A stretch of DNA of 63,025 nucleotides from Rhizophagus sp. LPA8_4_AMF. Lineage: Eukaryota; Glomeromycota; Glomeromycetes; Glomerales; Glomeraceae. Below, piece after piece: positions 51,519 through 63,025 of this stretch. Below the pieces are notes generated by a model. It was not told where the DNA came from, searched no databases, and was given only the letters and a program-made list of their open reading frames with translations. The stretch spans positions 1 to 63,025 of the forward strand of contig JADRCO010000050.1 in assembly GCA_021464525.1 (NCBI GenBank), written 5' to 3'. A program made the position numbers and the translations under genes. Positions within the stretch are counted from its first letter, which is position 1. The number at the start of each line of letters is the position of its first letter.

Positions 51519-54500
51519 TGTTATGATTGTTGTGGTGGAATTTTAAGTATGTATTAAATGAATTTTGGTGGTACAAAACGTAATTGTGCATGAAAAGTAA
51601 CCTGTCGATCATTTCATGTGACGCATTTTCTAAGTTAACGATTGTAAAAATTAGGGGTTGATTTTTACAAAAGTTTCTTTTTAATTGAAAATTAGTACAA
51701 TATAATTACAATATCCAGTGACATACACTATATAATGAAGCTCAATTACCACGAGAAGAGTTATCCACCGATCTGGTCCAGGTCCACTGGGACAAGTCCA
51801 CTAGACTTGAGAATACTTGACATATAATGTTTGTCCAATAATTTTATTTTTTTATAAAATGATCTCATTGAAAAGAGGAGTTTCTTTCAAATAAACAACA
51901 TCCTCAAATGCTGATGCTAGATGACCATTAAATGATATTTTAATAGCTATAGAAATTCTTGATTATATAAATAGTTTATGACATTGTATATAATAAATAA
52001 TAAAATATTTTCATGATAAACTGATTTTTTGTTCATATAATCAGCCAGTGACAACTTGACAACTTTGACCACGAGTTACCTATCTACGTCTATACTATTA
52101 CTATGTTATACTATATTAATTATGCTATTCGCTTTAGTATTACTAATATTATGTGAATTTGTTATACGTCCATATATCTGTTAGAAAATCTTTGTACCAT
52201 ACTTCTTTGAATTTAATATCCCATTCAATACACACTCCTGTCCACCTATTTAAACTATTTATTATAAATTGAACTTCGCTTTTTCAGAACCTATTAATCT
52301 TTTCATTTTTACTGGTTGTCTAATTTTCTTTATTTCTTTTCTTGTTCTATTTGTTTTATTTATTTCCAGGTTCAAACATGGTAATATAAAGTCTTAAATT
52401 ATTATAATCGTATGTATAAATTTTATTATTTATTTTTTGTATTATCTTGCTTTGATATTTGTATATGAAGCATTGGATTAGACATTTGATGATTTCGTGG
52501 AAGATGGTACAAAATTATGTATGATAGATATGATAAATAAATTGTTACGCATAGGAACATTTCGTGACCACAAATAGCAAATTTTTTTATCAATTTTTTT
52601 ATTGTTACTTTGGTATCTATATATAAAATTTTTAATATAAATGAGAAACATACGTCAGTTGTTTACATAAAAAAATTTTTACCAGAAATTCATACCACAA
52701 AATCAAAAGCTTTGAACCTCTGTCCTAATTTATGATGCACATGATAAACTCGTCCATAACAAGCAAAACCGGTACGAAACTTCGATTTACCGTCGCATAA
52801 AATAACTGACAACATATATTTGCAATGATTTCAATTGTAAATTATTATGCTTAAAAATTTTTTAAATAGGTTCTTGAAAATCTGAAAATTAAATTTGTAT
52901 TTGTATAATAAATTACTAATGACTTTTCATAAATCCATTCATTAAATGCGTTGTAAACCTTGTAAGTCTATCTTGCCAAATTCCAAATATCAAATGCCTT
53001 TTCAAAATATTATTTCACAAATTAAATCACTTTTGCATTCACTTTTACTTTATTATGACTTTTCATTGTAAAGATAAAATTTGTTTCAGTAAACTTTTTG
53101 ATACGGAATTCAAATTCGCATCAAGCGTAATATTCCTATATATAGATGCTTTATAGGAAAAGTACTTAACGATCAAACTTTTTTGAAATAATTTAGTCAA
53201 AAAAATTTCGTGAGTATAACGAAAAATTTGTAATTCCGGTCAGATCAATTGCAGCTGGTATTTTAATACTTTCTTAACAGTTAAAGCAAAGTATCTTCTT
53301 TATATGTACTTTCATTTTTTAACATCCCGAAATATTGTACAATGTTACAAGGTAATAAATAAAAGTTCATATTTATTAAATGCTGATCTATTTTAATACT
53401 ATTTAGAAAATTTTCAACTTACGATATTATCAATTAATTTTTTGTTTTTATTCTTGTTAATATATTCCTTATACCGTGAATGATAAATATTAAATATGAT
53501 AGATTAAGTTTTTATTTTTATTATATTTTATTACTATATTTATTTATTTATTTTGAGCATAGAATGCCTGACAATGTTAACTAATTTTTATAATGCGAAT
53601 CAGGGTGCATGTAAATGTAAATATAGTGTATTTTTGTCCCAAGATTTTTGATCAGGCAGGTGATTTTCAGCATTTTTAATTTTTATTGATCGGAACTTAT
53701 TAATTTATTTATTTATTTTTTTTTGCTCAGGTATTTTTTTTTTTACTTTATTTTTATTATACATATTTTCGTCTTACTTTCTATTGTAAATTACACTGTT
53801 TTATTTTTTCAGAAGAAATAAGTTGCGCCAGATAGGTCTCTTTTTATTTACTAATTGACTAATGTAGTAAATGTTATATTTTATATTTATTCATTTTAGA
53901 ATCTACGAAATTTAAACTAAATATTAACTTACAGTTCTCGAAAAAAAGTAATGAGAATTATAAAAAATGTAATAAATAAAAAAATAGTGATTGAAATTAC
54001 TTCAAATTTTGCGAATTTGTTGTTAAATATATAAATATTATTTATACCAAATTTCAGTCATTTATTTTATTTCAAACTCATTTTTTAAGTAAAAAAAATA
54101 TTAAAAATTTAAAGAATAGAAAATTTGAAAAATTTTGATATACACTTAAATATTAACAGTCAGCTTGGATGTTCATATAAAAAAAATTATAGTTTATCTC
54201 TTAATGGTTTATGTAAAAAATTTTGATGCTGTTTTTATCAGTTGGTTTTTCGGTAAATTGAAATTAAAGTTGACTATTGAAATAATATGTAGAATGCAGA
54301 TCCATAAGCGTCTTAAACACTTAAACATTAAAAAAGCGATTGTAAGACAAGGAGATGAAATAATTGTATTTATATATTCAATAACAAATTCGCAAAATTT
54401 AAAGTAATTTCAATCACTATTTTTTTATTTATTACATTTTTTATAATTCTCATTACTTTTTTCGAGAACTGTAAATAAATAACAGACTATTATAATGCAA

Positions 54501-55095
54501 TTTTATTTGGTGTTATTACAGGTTAACATCAAAAGATTTATTGTCAAAACTTACTGATTTCTGCTCATTAGTTTTTGATAAATACAAACTATTTTGATTA
54601 TTCGAATACATTTTTTTTATTACAAAACCGTTGTTATTTGACTCCATGGATTAATTGACTCCAATTAAATATAAATTAATAATTAAGGAATTAACTTAGT
54701 TTAGACATACATGCTATAGGGTTAGGACATGGTTAAGACCCGAAGCAATTTATATTATATCGAGGCCTCTATATTTCATTTTACTGCTTATTCAAAACTT
54801 TATTTATCAATTTTAAATATTATGAATATATAAAACTAAATACCCATCAGAAATAGAAACAATTAGAATACCTTTTAAATTAGTTCTAAATATGGTCAGA
54901 AATGTTTCAAGAGTGCAAGTTTGATAACTCACGAATGAGAATCTATAGTAGAATCTATAACTAAATATTTTCATATATATATTATTTCTTTACGAAGTCT
55001 CATATAAATATTTATTATCATTAAAAAAAAGTCAAATGGAGAATTAATATTATAAATAATAGTATCTAAGGACTCAAATAAAACTTTTAATTTAT
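51519..55095. other. Intergenic region with MITE and duplicated segments
   Basis: No gene found. It contains the MITE at 53932-54471 and segments repeated farther right (53310-53415 resembles 58905-59010; 53570-55095 resembles parts of 60890-61959), marking a tandem duplication. A motif near 52725-52760 (CCTAATTTATGATGCACATGAT) recurs in slightly changed form at about 57430, upstream of the next kinase gene. Confidence 0.55.
53932..54471. mobile_element. Long-TIR MITE (mariner-like), 540 bp, TA target duplication
   Basis: The two ends are inverted copies of each other over about 105 bp: the left arm, starting CAGTTCTCGAAAAAAAGTAA, matches the complement of the right arm (about 54363-54471) with only a few mismatches and one indel. 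TA flanks both sides (53930-53931, 54472-54473), as for Tc1/mariner elements. The 320-bp interior has one 80-codon frame (54165-54407) without a transposase motif. The high similarity of the two arms and an empty paralogous site at about 61270 indicate a recent insertion. Confidence 0.8.
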
Positions 55096-56957
55096 TTACA
55101 TGAACAATTCTTTATTCTTTAATAGATTTTCTAATTGATTCTGAGCATCTTGATCTCCTTGTTCAGCAGATTTTTTATACCAATAAATTGCCAGTTCTAT
55201 GTTTTTAACGATACCTTTTCCATTTTTATACATAGAAGCAACATTAAATTGAGCATCATCACGTCCTAAGTTCGCAGCCTTTAAATATAATTCAAATGCT
55301 TTTTGAGAATCAATGTTAGTTCCAATTCCGTTATTATAACAATATCCTAAATTATTTATTCCAGATGGATTTTCTAAATTTGCAGCCTTTTGATATAGTT
55401 CAAATGCCTTTTGATTATCAATGCAAGTTCCAATTCCCTTTTCATAACAATCTCCTAAATAACTTAATCCAATTGCACTTCCTAAATTTGCAGCTCTTTG
55501 ATACAATTCAAATGCCTTTTCTTTATCAATACCAATTCCAATACCTAAATGATTAAACACTCCAAGTAAAAAGATAGAATTGGAATTATTTTGATCATTT
55601 AATAACCAATTATAAATTTCTTGTAAAGTTATATTATAACTATTAAGATAATTAAGAATATTCTGTTCAAATACTTCATCATCTACTTTTTCATAAATTT
55701 TAACTAAATCATCAAGCATTAAATTAAAATTAATGTTATTTTGATCGATCTTTAATGTTTTTAATTTATCAACTACCTGATTGATAGTTGGACGATTATC
55801 TGGCTCATAATTCCAACATTCTAAAAAAAGTTGAATACATAGATTAGACAATGATATCTAAATTTAATCATATTAAAAATCAGACTATTTACCAGTATAA
55901 AGATTAATATAAGAAGGAGACGTATCAGGAATAGGTGTTTCTCTAAGTCCTTGTGGAATTTGAACAATTAAACTATAAATTGACATCCCTTTAAAAGGTG
56001 GTTGACCACTTGATATTTCCCACAGGAGTACACCAATACTATAAATATCACTCTTTTTATTTAAAGAATATTGTTGAAAACTGAATTTTTTTGGATCAAT
56101 ATATGGAATTACACCATATAAGCCCGATCGTGATTTATATGCTTCATCAAGCCTTTTTGATAAACCAAAATCAGCCAACTTTATGATATTTTGATGAATT
56201 AATACATTTTTAGAGTGCTATTTAATATATAATATATTAAATAAATCGATTAATTAATATGCACTGTATAATATAATATTAAATAATAATATGTAAATGA
56301 ATTACCAGATCACGATGAACAATTCCTTCGTCGTGTAAGCATAATACAGCATGAGCTAGTTGAAATGCCAGGTTAAGTTTATTATTCCAAGTAAGATTAT
56401 GAAAATGTTCTTTCAAATACTCTTGAAGAGTACCACTATCAGCGTATTCTATTACTAACCAATATTTTATGGAGTTATCATTTTGATTTTCTTATAAAAA
56501 AAAAAGGAATTATTTTAAATTTATGAAATTTAATATCATTATTATTATAAAATTTATCATACGTATTGTAATACCAAAGAAACGAATAATATTTTCATGG
56601 AAATCCACTTCGCGCTGAAGTCTAAGCTAATTCGTAAGTAAAATTTAAATTATAAGTCATAATAAAGGAGGAGATATATAGTATGTATATTATATTGTTT
56701 ATTACCTCATTAACAACTTCTTTAATTGTGATATTATTGAAATTTAAAAAAGTTTTCAACGCTATATAACTATGAGAACTTTTCCATTTAGCACGGTAGA
56801 CTTTTCCGAAGCTTCCAGAACCAATTTCTTCAATATTATTAAAATGATTATATTCGTAGTGTTTAAAATAATTTTTTGTAATAGCTTCTTCAATCCAATT
56901 AATCCATTCATTATTTGAATTTTCAGTAACAGTTATTGGTATAATAGGTCCTGACAT
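55096..56957 (-). CDS. TKL-like protein kinase with Sel1 repeats
   Basis: Exons 56957-56706, 56626-56563, 56490-56306, 56217-55893, 55820-55096; 516 residues. The leader NEWINWIEEAI precedes the kinase: Gly loop IGSGSFGKV (45-53), Lys68, HRDLHSKN (Asp166), DFG (183-185), SDIYSIGVLLWEISSG and DNRPTINQVVDKLK. Four Sel1 repeats follow (about 355-505), the last ending AIYWYKKSAEQGDQDAQNQLE. All catalytic residues are present. This is the best-preserved complete member of the right-hand cluster, closest to the Sel1-less kinase at 50287-51518, while its Sel1 C-terminus is closest to the truncated gene at the window edge. Confidence 0.87.
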
Positions 56958-59609
56958 TGTTTGAGTCTGTAAGAAATTTTTTATTACGGAAGTTAATTTA
57001 AGTTTGAAACTGAATGAATTTTGGTATTACCAATACGTAATCGTGCATGAAAATGTAGCCTGTAGATCATTTTGAGTAAAAAAAAAAAAAATACCACAAA
57101 CGATTTTTTTTAATTTTTTACATTTTTTTAAGGAATATAAATATTTAATACCTGATATAGTAATTGTCCGAAGCGAAGAACAATATAGTATGGTAATACG
57201 TACTATGAAAAATTTGTGGACACGGGTGTTCGTCTGTCTACTCACGTGATCGGCATCCGCAAATTTTAGTTTCTCGACTTTAGGACAAAGTTTTCAAAGC
57301 TTTTGACTCTGTTGTATGAATCATGGTTAAATTTTTTTCTAACCGACTGTTTCTTATTTATAATGAAATTTATTTATATAATGACATCAAGTAAATAATT
57401 CATAGCTAAAAAATTTATGCATATATTGCCCTAACTTATGATGCGCATGATCGCCGTCAACTGTATAACATACTACAAAAAAGTCGAAGCATTTCCCTTG
57501 TTTTAAGTTGTTATCTGATATTTTCATATAGTATCTTATAACATATCTTTAATGATTCAATAATTTGTTAAAAAATTTTTTTATAATGTTCTTGTATTTT
57601 TGTATACGGGAATATTGTTAATTATTCAATTAAATATCCAACCATTAAGCTTTTTTTTAAAAAGTCGTCTATAACAGTCATGTGAGTTCATTGACGATAT
57701 TGATTGGTTCGCACGTAGTTAAATTTACTGTCGGAAAAAAACCGACAATTTCATAATTGAATTTAATTAAAGATTATTAATTAATAAATTTAGAGATCAG
57801 TATTATTAAATATCGTTAATTCTAATCATTAGAAATAATTTTATATAATATTATTAGTTAAGTTAGTTCAACTCAAAATAAGTTTGAACATAAGGTTTTC
57901 AATAAATATAAGTTTCAAACAAACTCTTTTTAAAAAAGTTTACATGGTATTATTTATTTAAGCACGTTATTAATAAATAATTTTATACGAATATTTAAAC
58001 TAACTCGGTTGAGTAAATCAATCAAACTACTTAACATACTCCGCTCATACATCGTTTAGAAGTGAAAACAACTGAACCCTAAAATTTAAATCTGTGTTGA
58101 GAACTTAGATTTGACCGCTTGAGCAAATTAACTCGCTCATTTTTGGATGCTTTGGAAAAGTCTATTATGCAATTAGAAAAATTCTAATAAAGATAAAGAT
58201 ACAATAGCACTACAGCTTAAAAATTATTTATATAGGGATAACTATGACATAATGTAATATATTTTTGATATTATGGTACACATATATAATATATTTTTGT
58301 TTTTACTAACATATGGTAATCAATTAACTAATTTGTGGGCTTTTACTTTTTAAAGAAAATTAAAAAAAAATATTCGTATGAAATACTATAATAATTTTCA
58401 AATCAAGCATTAACTTTTATCAAAAGTGTAAATGCATCACTAGCAATAATTCGTATTATTTATAATTTGAATAAAATATAATAATTTAACTTTTCATGGA
58501 TTACGCGTTCTTAAAATGTTCATTTTCAGAATGGTGTTCAAGGTCAACAAAATTCACGTGGTTCTCCGTCTCTAAAATTTGTTTCATAAACCGCGTTTAA
58601 TTTGTTATTTTAACTTAGATGTTTTCATCTTAATAATATGTTCCTTTGTAACGAACTAACGATAATAAAATTTGATCCATTTTCCAATGTATTCCTATAT
58701 AATATATTAGATGCGTTAAAAAATTAAATTAAAATTCAAATTTTTTTTCTAATATTATATTATTTAAATGTATATACTTATTGTAAATATATTTGACTTA
58801 TATCAAATAATAAATTGAGCTGCAAAATCCGAGAGTAGCAATAAAAAAACAATATCTAGAATAAAATATTGTAAATCAATTCCAAGACATTATCTTTATG
58901 AATTTTTTCATTTTTAACATCCCGAAATATTGTGCAATGTTACAAGATAATAAATAAAAATTCGTATTTGTTGAATACTGACCTACTTTTAATGTTATTT
59001 AGACAATTACCCGTTGCTTCGCACCGGGATCAATGAAATTGTGCACACAAATAATATTCTGCACGTGAGCAAATATTAATTTCTTTAAATTTATTAACTT
59101 ATCAGAATTTTAGCGATAAAATTATGATCGTCAATAAAAATGATCATATTAAACCATTTTAGCAAAAAATTGTGATATAATCAATGACGGAGACATGCTA
59201 CACGTTACAGAATTTAAACTTTTATAGATGATGCGAAATTAAAAAAAAAAAGATTTTCTCTTTTATATTAAACTACAAGAAAAGATATAAAACCAATTAA
59301 CATGTTAAAAGCAAATAGAGAATCCTGCGTTCATTCCTTGTTCCTCTTATTACCATGTTTCCAAAAATAAATCAAATAAATGAGAAAGTTTGTTTTGAAA
59401 TAATTCATTTCTTGTTTTATCTAATAAACAATAATTGATTATTATATTTGTTTATTTTTATACTAATCTGGAAAATATATCTTAACCTGAATTATTTCAC
59501 TACGTTCACCACAAAATGTTTTATTAATATGATAGACTCAAGTCACTCAACTACTACAGCTGTTGCAAAATATTTAAATATAATCAATATTATAATAATG
59601 AAATACGTT
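56958..59609. other. Intergenic region upstream of the kinase-Sel1 gene
   Basis: No gene seen. The first few hundred bases are the kinase promoter region. Block A of the segmental duplication lies at 58905-59010, followed by a less AT-rich stretch (ACCCGTTGCTTCGCACCGGG at about 59008) that looks like the end of an unidentified element. The frame at 59448-59648 is not persuasive. Confidence 0.45.
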
Positions 59610-59920
59610 CAACAATTAATACCTTTTCATGATTTGGAATATTTATAATCTTTTATAGGAGAATTTATATTATCATGATCTCTTATCTCTTGTAATTTTT
59701 CGGGGCCGAATTTGATATATTGCATATTCAACATCTTTAAAGATTGTTTTATATTTTCTTTCAAAACCACCAGAATAATTTTATTCAGTATGTGTTCATA
59801 AAGTAGTAGTAAACCATGTCGAAGGATTACAACTACCAAGAATTTCTTCTGTTTCTTTTACTTTAATAAACGTAATAGTAGCAGGATCATCACATAATTT
59901 ATGAAATATTTTCAATGTCG
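59610..59920 (-). pseudogene. TLDc-domain relic
   Basis: Minus-strand reading from 59915 gives KIFHKLCDDPATITFIKVKE followed by TEEILGSCNPSTWF, the conserved core of the TLDc domain found in many Rhizophagus proteins. The frame is then lost by stops and shifts, but the domain's usual C-terminal signature reappears split between two frames (IKDYK, then IFQIMKR, near 59625-59655). The 5' part of the domain is missing exactly where the foldback element begins at about 59921. TLDc proteins elsewhere act in oxidative-stress responses or V-ATPase regulation. This copy cannot encode one. Confidence 0.7.
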
Positions 59921-60058
59921 GACAACTTCCCGACAGGACATTTTCCCAACAGCCTAATCCCGGCCGTTTGTTCACGTGTTAGTGCATAACTCTGCATAAC
60001 TCTGGCCAAACTTGTCGGGCAAATATCCTGTCGGGAAATCGTGCGTCGGGAAATCGTG
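59921..60058. mobile_element. Small foldback element with CCCGACAGGA arms
   Basis: TTCCCGACAGGA (59927-59938) and its exact complement TCCTGTCGGGAA (60026-60037) form a 12-bp inverted repeat about 90 bp apart. GTCGGGAAATCGTG is repeated directly at the right end, and GCATAACTCT is repeated inside. The G+C content is higher than in the surroundings. It abuts and truncates the TLDc relic. No target duplication could be fixed. Confidence 0.5.
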
Positions 60059-61959
60059 GTGTAACCAATATTTTAGGGGTAAATATCTCGGCTTCCTTTT
60101 AATAATAATGGAAATTTATACGGTATGTCTAATTCTCTTATTAATCTAATAACTGAGACAATATTTAAATTAACAATTTTCTAATCAATATTCTTATAAT
60201 TTTCATCAGTCTTAAGAAGTAAAATGTTATCAGATAGTTTACTGTCAAGATTTAAAAGCAAACAATGTTGCAAAGTGTTTTCTATATTATCTGAACAGAT
60301 CTGAAATAAGAGTTAGATTTTGCAAAAATTCATTTTAATAAATATTCCCAAACTTCGACTTCTTTCATCTAATAAGTTGAATTAAAGATTTTTCAGGAAG
60401 TAGAGATTTGACAATTAAATTTATAGGTCATAATAAATAATTTTGTTGAAAACATGTTCAAATAAAAAAATAACTATTTAATCACTAATTCAACCTAAAG
60501 GGTAAACAAATTTCGGAAAAAAAATAAAAAAGAGGCACTTACCATAGCACTGCAGCATCAGTCCGATCACTTATCAAAACCTAAGAACAAAAACAAAAAG
60601 GAAAAAGAAAACAAAAAAAAATTAAATTAATTGAAAATTCGGTTTAAAAAATCAAATAGTCCGGTTTAAGACAAAACCGAAGAGAACGAAAAAAAAAAAT
60701 AATTTAAAAAAAACCCTCCCGGTTTTTAAAAAACCGAAAAGAATTATGATTAATAATAATAAAACTTTGCTGAACTTTTCCGGTAGTCAAACATTTTCAC
60801 AGATTGTCATCGGAACGTGCACATGATCTCGACAGCCGGGACTTCATGTTACACAATTTATTATTTATACGGATATTTTTTTTGAGCCTATAATTTAAAA
60901 TGTGTGTAAATGTTCAAAATTCTGGGACAAAATATATAATTAATTAATCCATATTTATCCCAAGATTTTTGATCAGAGCGGTCGGTAGTCCATACGCTGT
61001 CGATTTTCAGAAATTTTATTAACTCGAAACTTACTAATTTACTTTTTTTTTTTAAAAAAAAAAAAATAACTTTTCACAGGATTTTTCCTTTTTTTCTTTT
61101 TATTATTTCTTTGATTTACGTCTTGCTTTTTATTGTAAGCATAATTTTTATTTTAGAAAAGTTAAGTTGTGCTCTGATTTCTCTTCTGCTAACCTGTCGT
61201 AAATATTATGTTTAAAGTATATTTAATATTCAATTACAATCGACGAAATAGTAAAATAAATATACAACTTTAATAAATAACAGACTATAATAATGCAAAC
61301 TTTAATTTGGTGTTATTGCAGGTTAATATCGAAAGATTTGTATTGACAAACTATTTTGATTATTCGAATACATTTTTTATTAATCGTTGTTATTTGATTA
61401 ATTGACCCAATGAATTAATTTTGTTCTCCCTTTATGTATCCTCGTCACCACAATGAATACAAAGAAATTACTTATTTTATACAATATTGGACATGTTACG
61501 GAGTTAGAATTAATGGTAGGATTAGGAGTAGAACATAGGTTAGGATTCAAAGCGTGCAAATTATCGCAATTTATAATATATCAATTCCTCTATATTTAAT
61601 TTTACTAGATTTCTTGGAACTTTATTTGTCAATTTAAATATCATGATCGTGGTTATTTCGATGCAAAAAAATACAAAATACCTCTCAAGCATTCTAATAT
61701 ATTAAGTATCCACCAGCAAATAGAAACAATTAGAATACTTTAAATTAATTCTAAATATGGTCAGAGATGTTTAAGAGTGCAAGTTTGATAACTCACAAAA
61801 TGAGAATCTATAGAATCTATAACTAAATACTTTTTATATATAATATTATTCATTACGGAGTCTCATATAAATATTCGTTTATTATTAAAAAAAAGTCAAA
61901 TGGAGAATTAATATTATAAAATAATATCTAAAGACTCTAATAAAAATTTCTAATTTACT
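60059..61959. other. Intergenic region, right copy of the segmental duplication
   Basis: No gene seen. From about 60890 it parallels the sequence left of the kinase-Sel1 gene at 55096 (shared CCCAAGATTTTTGATCAG and AGTCAAATGGAGAATTAATA). The site corresponding to the 540-bp MITE is unoccupied at about 61270. Confidence 0.5.
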
Positions 61960-63025
61960 TTACATGAACAATTTGTTCTTTAATAGCTTTTCTAATTGAT
62001 TCTGAGCATCTTGATCTCCTTGTTCAGCAGATTTTTTATACCAATAAATTGCCAGATCTATGTTTTTAACAATTCCTATTCCACTATCATACATAAAAGC
62101 AACATTAAATTGAGCATCATGACGTCCTAGATTCGCAGCCTTTTGATATAATTCAAATGCTTTTTGATAATCAACGTTAGTTCCAATTCCGTTATAATAA
62201 CAATATCCTAAATTATTTAATCCACATGGACTTTCTAAGTTTGCAGCCCTTTGATATAATTCAAATGCTTTTTGATAATCAATGTTAGTTCCAATTCCCT
62301 TTTCATAACATTCTCCTAAATGACTTAATCCCAATGAATTATTCAAATCTGCAACCTTCTGATACAATTCAAATGCCTTTTGATAATCTATGCTTGTTCC
62401 AATTCCCTTTTCATAACAATCTCCTAAATGACTTAACCCAAGTGTATTTCCTAAATCTGCAGCCTTCTGATACAATTCAAATGCCTTTTGACAATCAATG
62501 CTAGTTCCAATTCCCTTTTCATAACATTCTCCTAAATAATTAAATCCATTTGCATCTCCTAAATTTGCAGCCTTCTGATACAATTCAAACGCCTTTTGAT
62601 AATCAATGCTAGTTCCAATTCCCTTTTCATAACAATCTCCTAAACGACTTAACTCAAGTGTATTTCCTAAATCTGCAGCCTTCTGATACAATTCAAATGC
62701 CTTTTGACAATCAATGCTAGTTCCAATTCCCTTTTCATAACATTCTCCTAAATAATTAAATCCATTTGCATCTCCTAAATTTGCAGCCTTCTGATACAAT
62801 TCAAACGCCTTTTGATAATCAATGCTAGTTCCAATTCCCTTTTCATAACATCTTCCTAAATTAATTAATCCATTTGCATCCCCTAAATTTGCTGATTTTT
62901 TATATAATTCAAATGCCTTATTATTGTCAATATCGGTTCCAATTCCCTTTTCATAACAATCTCCTAAATAACTTAACCCAAGTGTATTTCCTAAATCTGC
63001 AGCCTTCTGATACAATTCAAATGCC
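61960..63025 (-). CDS. Sel1-repeat protein, C-terminal part (probable kinase-Sel1), 5' end beyond window
   Basis: Open from the window edge to the stop at 61960; about 355 residues are visible. It consists of about nine consecutive 36-residue Sel1 repeats (LGxCYEKGIGTxIDxQKAFELYQKAANLG), more than twice the number in the neighbouring paralogue. It ends in the same AIYWYKKSAEQGDQDAQNQLE unit as the gene at 55096-56957, so an N-terminal kinase domain off the right edge is likely but not seen. Sel1 repeats form alpha-alpha superhelical scaffolds for protein contacts. Confidence 0.85.
   Translation of the reverse strand, partial: AFELYQKAADLGNTLGLSYLGDCYEKGIGTDIDNNKAFELYKKSANLGDANGLINLGRCYEKGIGTSIDYQKAFELYQKAANLGDANGFNYLGECYEKGIGTSIDCQKAFELYQKAADLGNTLELSRLGDCYEKGIGTSIDYQKAFELYQKAANLGDANGFNYLGECYEKGIGTSIDCQKAFELYQKAADLGNTLGLSHLGDCYEKGIGTSIDYQKAFELYQKVADLNNSLGLSHLGECYEKGIGTNIDYQKAFELYQRAANLESPCGLNNLGYCYYNGIGTNVDYQKAFELYQKAANLGRHDAQFNVAFMYDSGIGIVKNIDLAIYWYKKSAEQGDQDAQNQLEKLLKNKLFM
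62520..62951 (-). repeat. 216-bp higher-order Sel1 repeat, two copies
   Basis: CATTCTCCTAAATAATTAAA occurs at 62525 and 62741, exactly 216 bp apart, and the sequence between them is nearly identical: a pair of adjacent 108-bp Sel1 units has been duplicated as a block. The two halves of the pair alternate IDYQ/IDCQ and DANGFNYL/NTLGLSHL. Confidence 0.85.

Larger units (their letters stand above)
53310..59010. repeat. Tandem segmental duplication, left copy and its first partner block
   Basis: Block A: 53310-53415 matches 58905-59010 (shared AACATCCCGAAATATTG). Block B: from CCCAAGATTTTTGATCAG at about 53637 through the Sel1 3' end at 55096 onward matches 60957 to 63025. Offsets differ (about 5.6 kb and 7.3 kb) because the right copy has gained about 1.7 kb between the blocks, including the TLDc relic and the foldback element. 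The unit carries the kinase-Sel1 gene plus its 3' flank. Confidence 0.6.

Noticed and set aside
54165-54407. Possible transposase remnant inside the 540-bp MITE
   Set aside because: No DDE/D pattern or helix-turn-helix could be recognised; the frame partly runs into the inverted end.
1-63025. CRISPR arrays, bacterial operons or integrated virus
   Set aside because: No regularly spaced direct repeats with unique spacers, no ribosome-binding-site operons and no viral genes were seen; the Sel1 and minisatellite repeats are coding.

Overview
The window is AT-rich eukaryotic DNA with many short (about 50-130 bp) GT-AG introns. The gene content is an RNF213-type giant AAA+ protein, TKL-like kinases fused to Sel1 repeats, a MATA-type HMG box gene, a TLDc relic, small secreted proteins, a Dug3 homologue and many small transposons. 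This combination points to an arbuscular mycorrhizal fungus, Rhizophagus or a close Glomeromycotina relative. That assignment is an inference from gene families; no species marker is present. Every multi-exon model below was joined by hand at GT/AG sites, and reading phase was checked across every junction.

Layout. 137-742 (-): a small two-exon gene with a predicted N-myristoylation site. 743-5170: gene-poor, with one hAT-like MITE. 5171-22773 (-): one 14-exon gene for a 5,502-residue RNF213/mysterin-like protein (acidic repetitive N-terminus, CBM20, stalk, dynein-like AAA+ core, E3-module-like C-terminus with an RZ zinc finger). No RING finger could be found in it. 25331-27508 (+) and 28953-31253 (-): two convergent kinase-Sel1 genes. 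The first ends in a C2H2 finger, and a poly(A)-tailed retroposon with a 15-bp target duplication begins at its stop codon. 31254-34678: a pogo-like MITE and a Cys-rich small secreted protein. 34679-36650 (-) and 37220-38991 (+): a divergent pair, a HMG-box regulator with a Gln-rich tail and a DUG3-type glutamine amidotransferase with an 18-nt micro-exon. 40770-41250 (-): a secreted protein with 9-residue His/Asp/Lys repeats. 41251-49069: gene-poor, with a decayed tyrosine-recombinase fragment and a duplicated hairpin element. 49070-63025 (-): a tandem kinase/Sel1 cluster (a dead kinase, a kinase without Sel1 repeats, a kinase-Sel1 gene, and a Sel1 array cut by the window edge), with duplicated flanks, MITE insertions and a TLDc relic.

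How the parts relate. The two conserved single-copy genes (RNF213-like, DUG3) sit among families known to be expanded in these fungi (kinase-Sel1, MATA-HMG, TLDc, secreted proteins). The right-hand quarter shows birth and death of the kinase-Sel1 family: tandem duplication, in-frame fusion between neighbours, loss of catalytic residues, Sel1 array growth by 216-bp units, and a transposon insertion that post-dates a duplication. The strongest candidate for something undescribed is the RING-less RNF213-like protein, whose RZ finger has exchanged its usual His.
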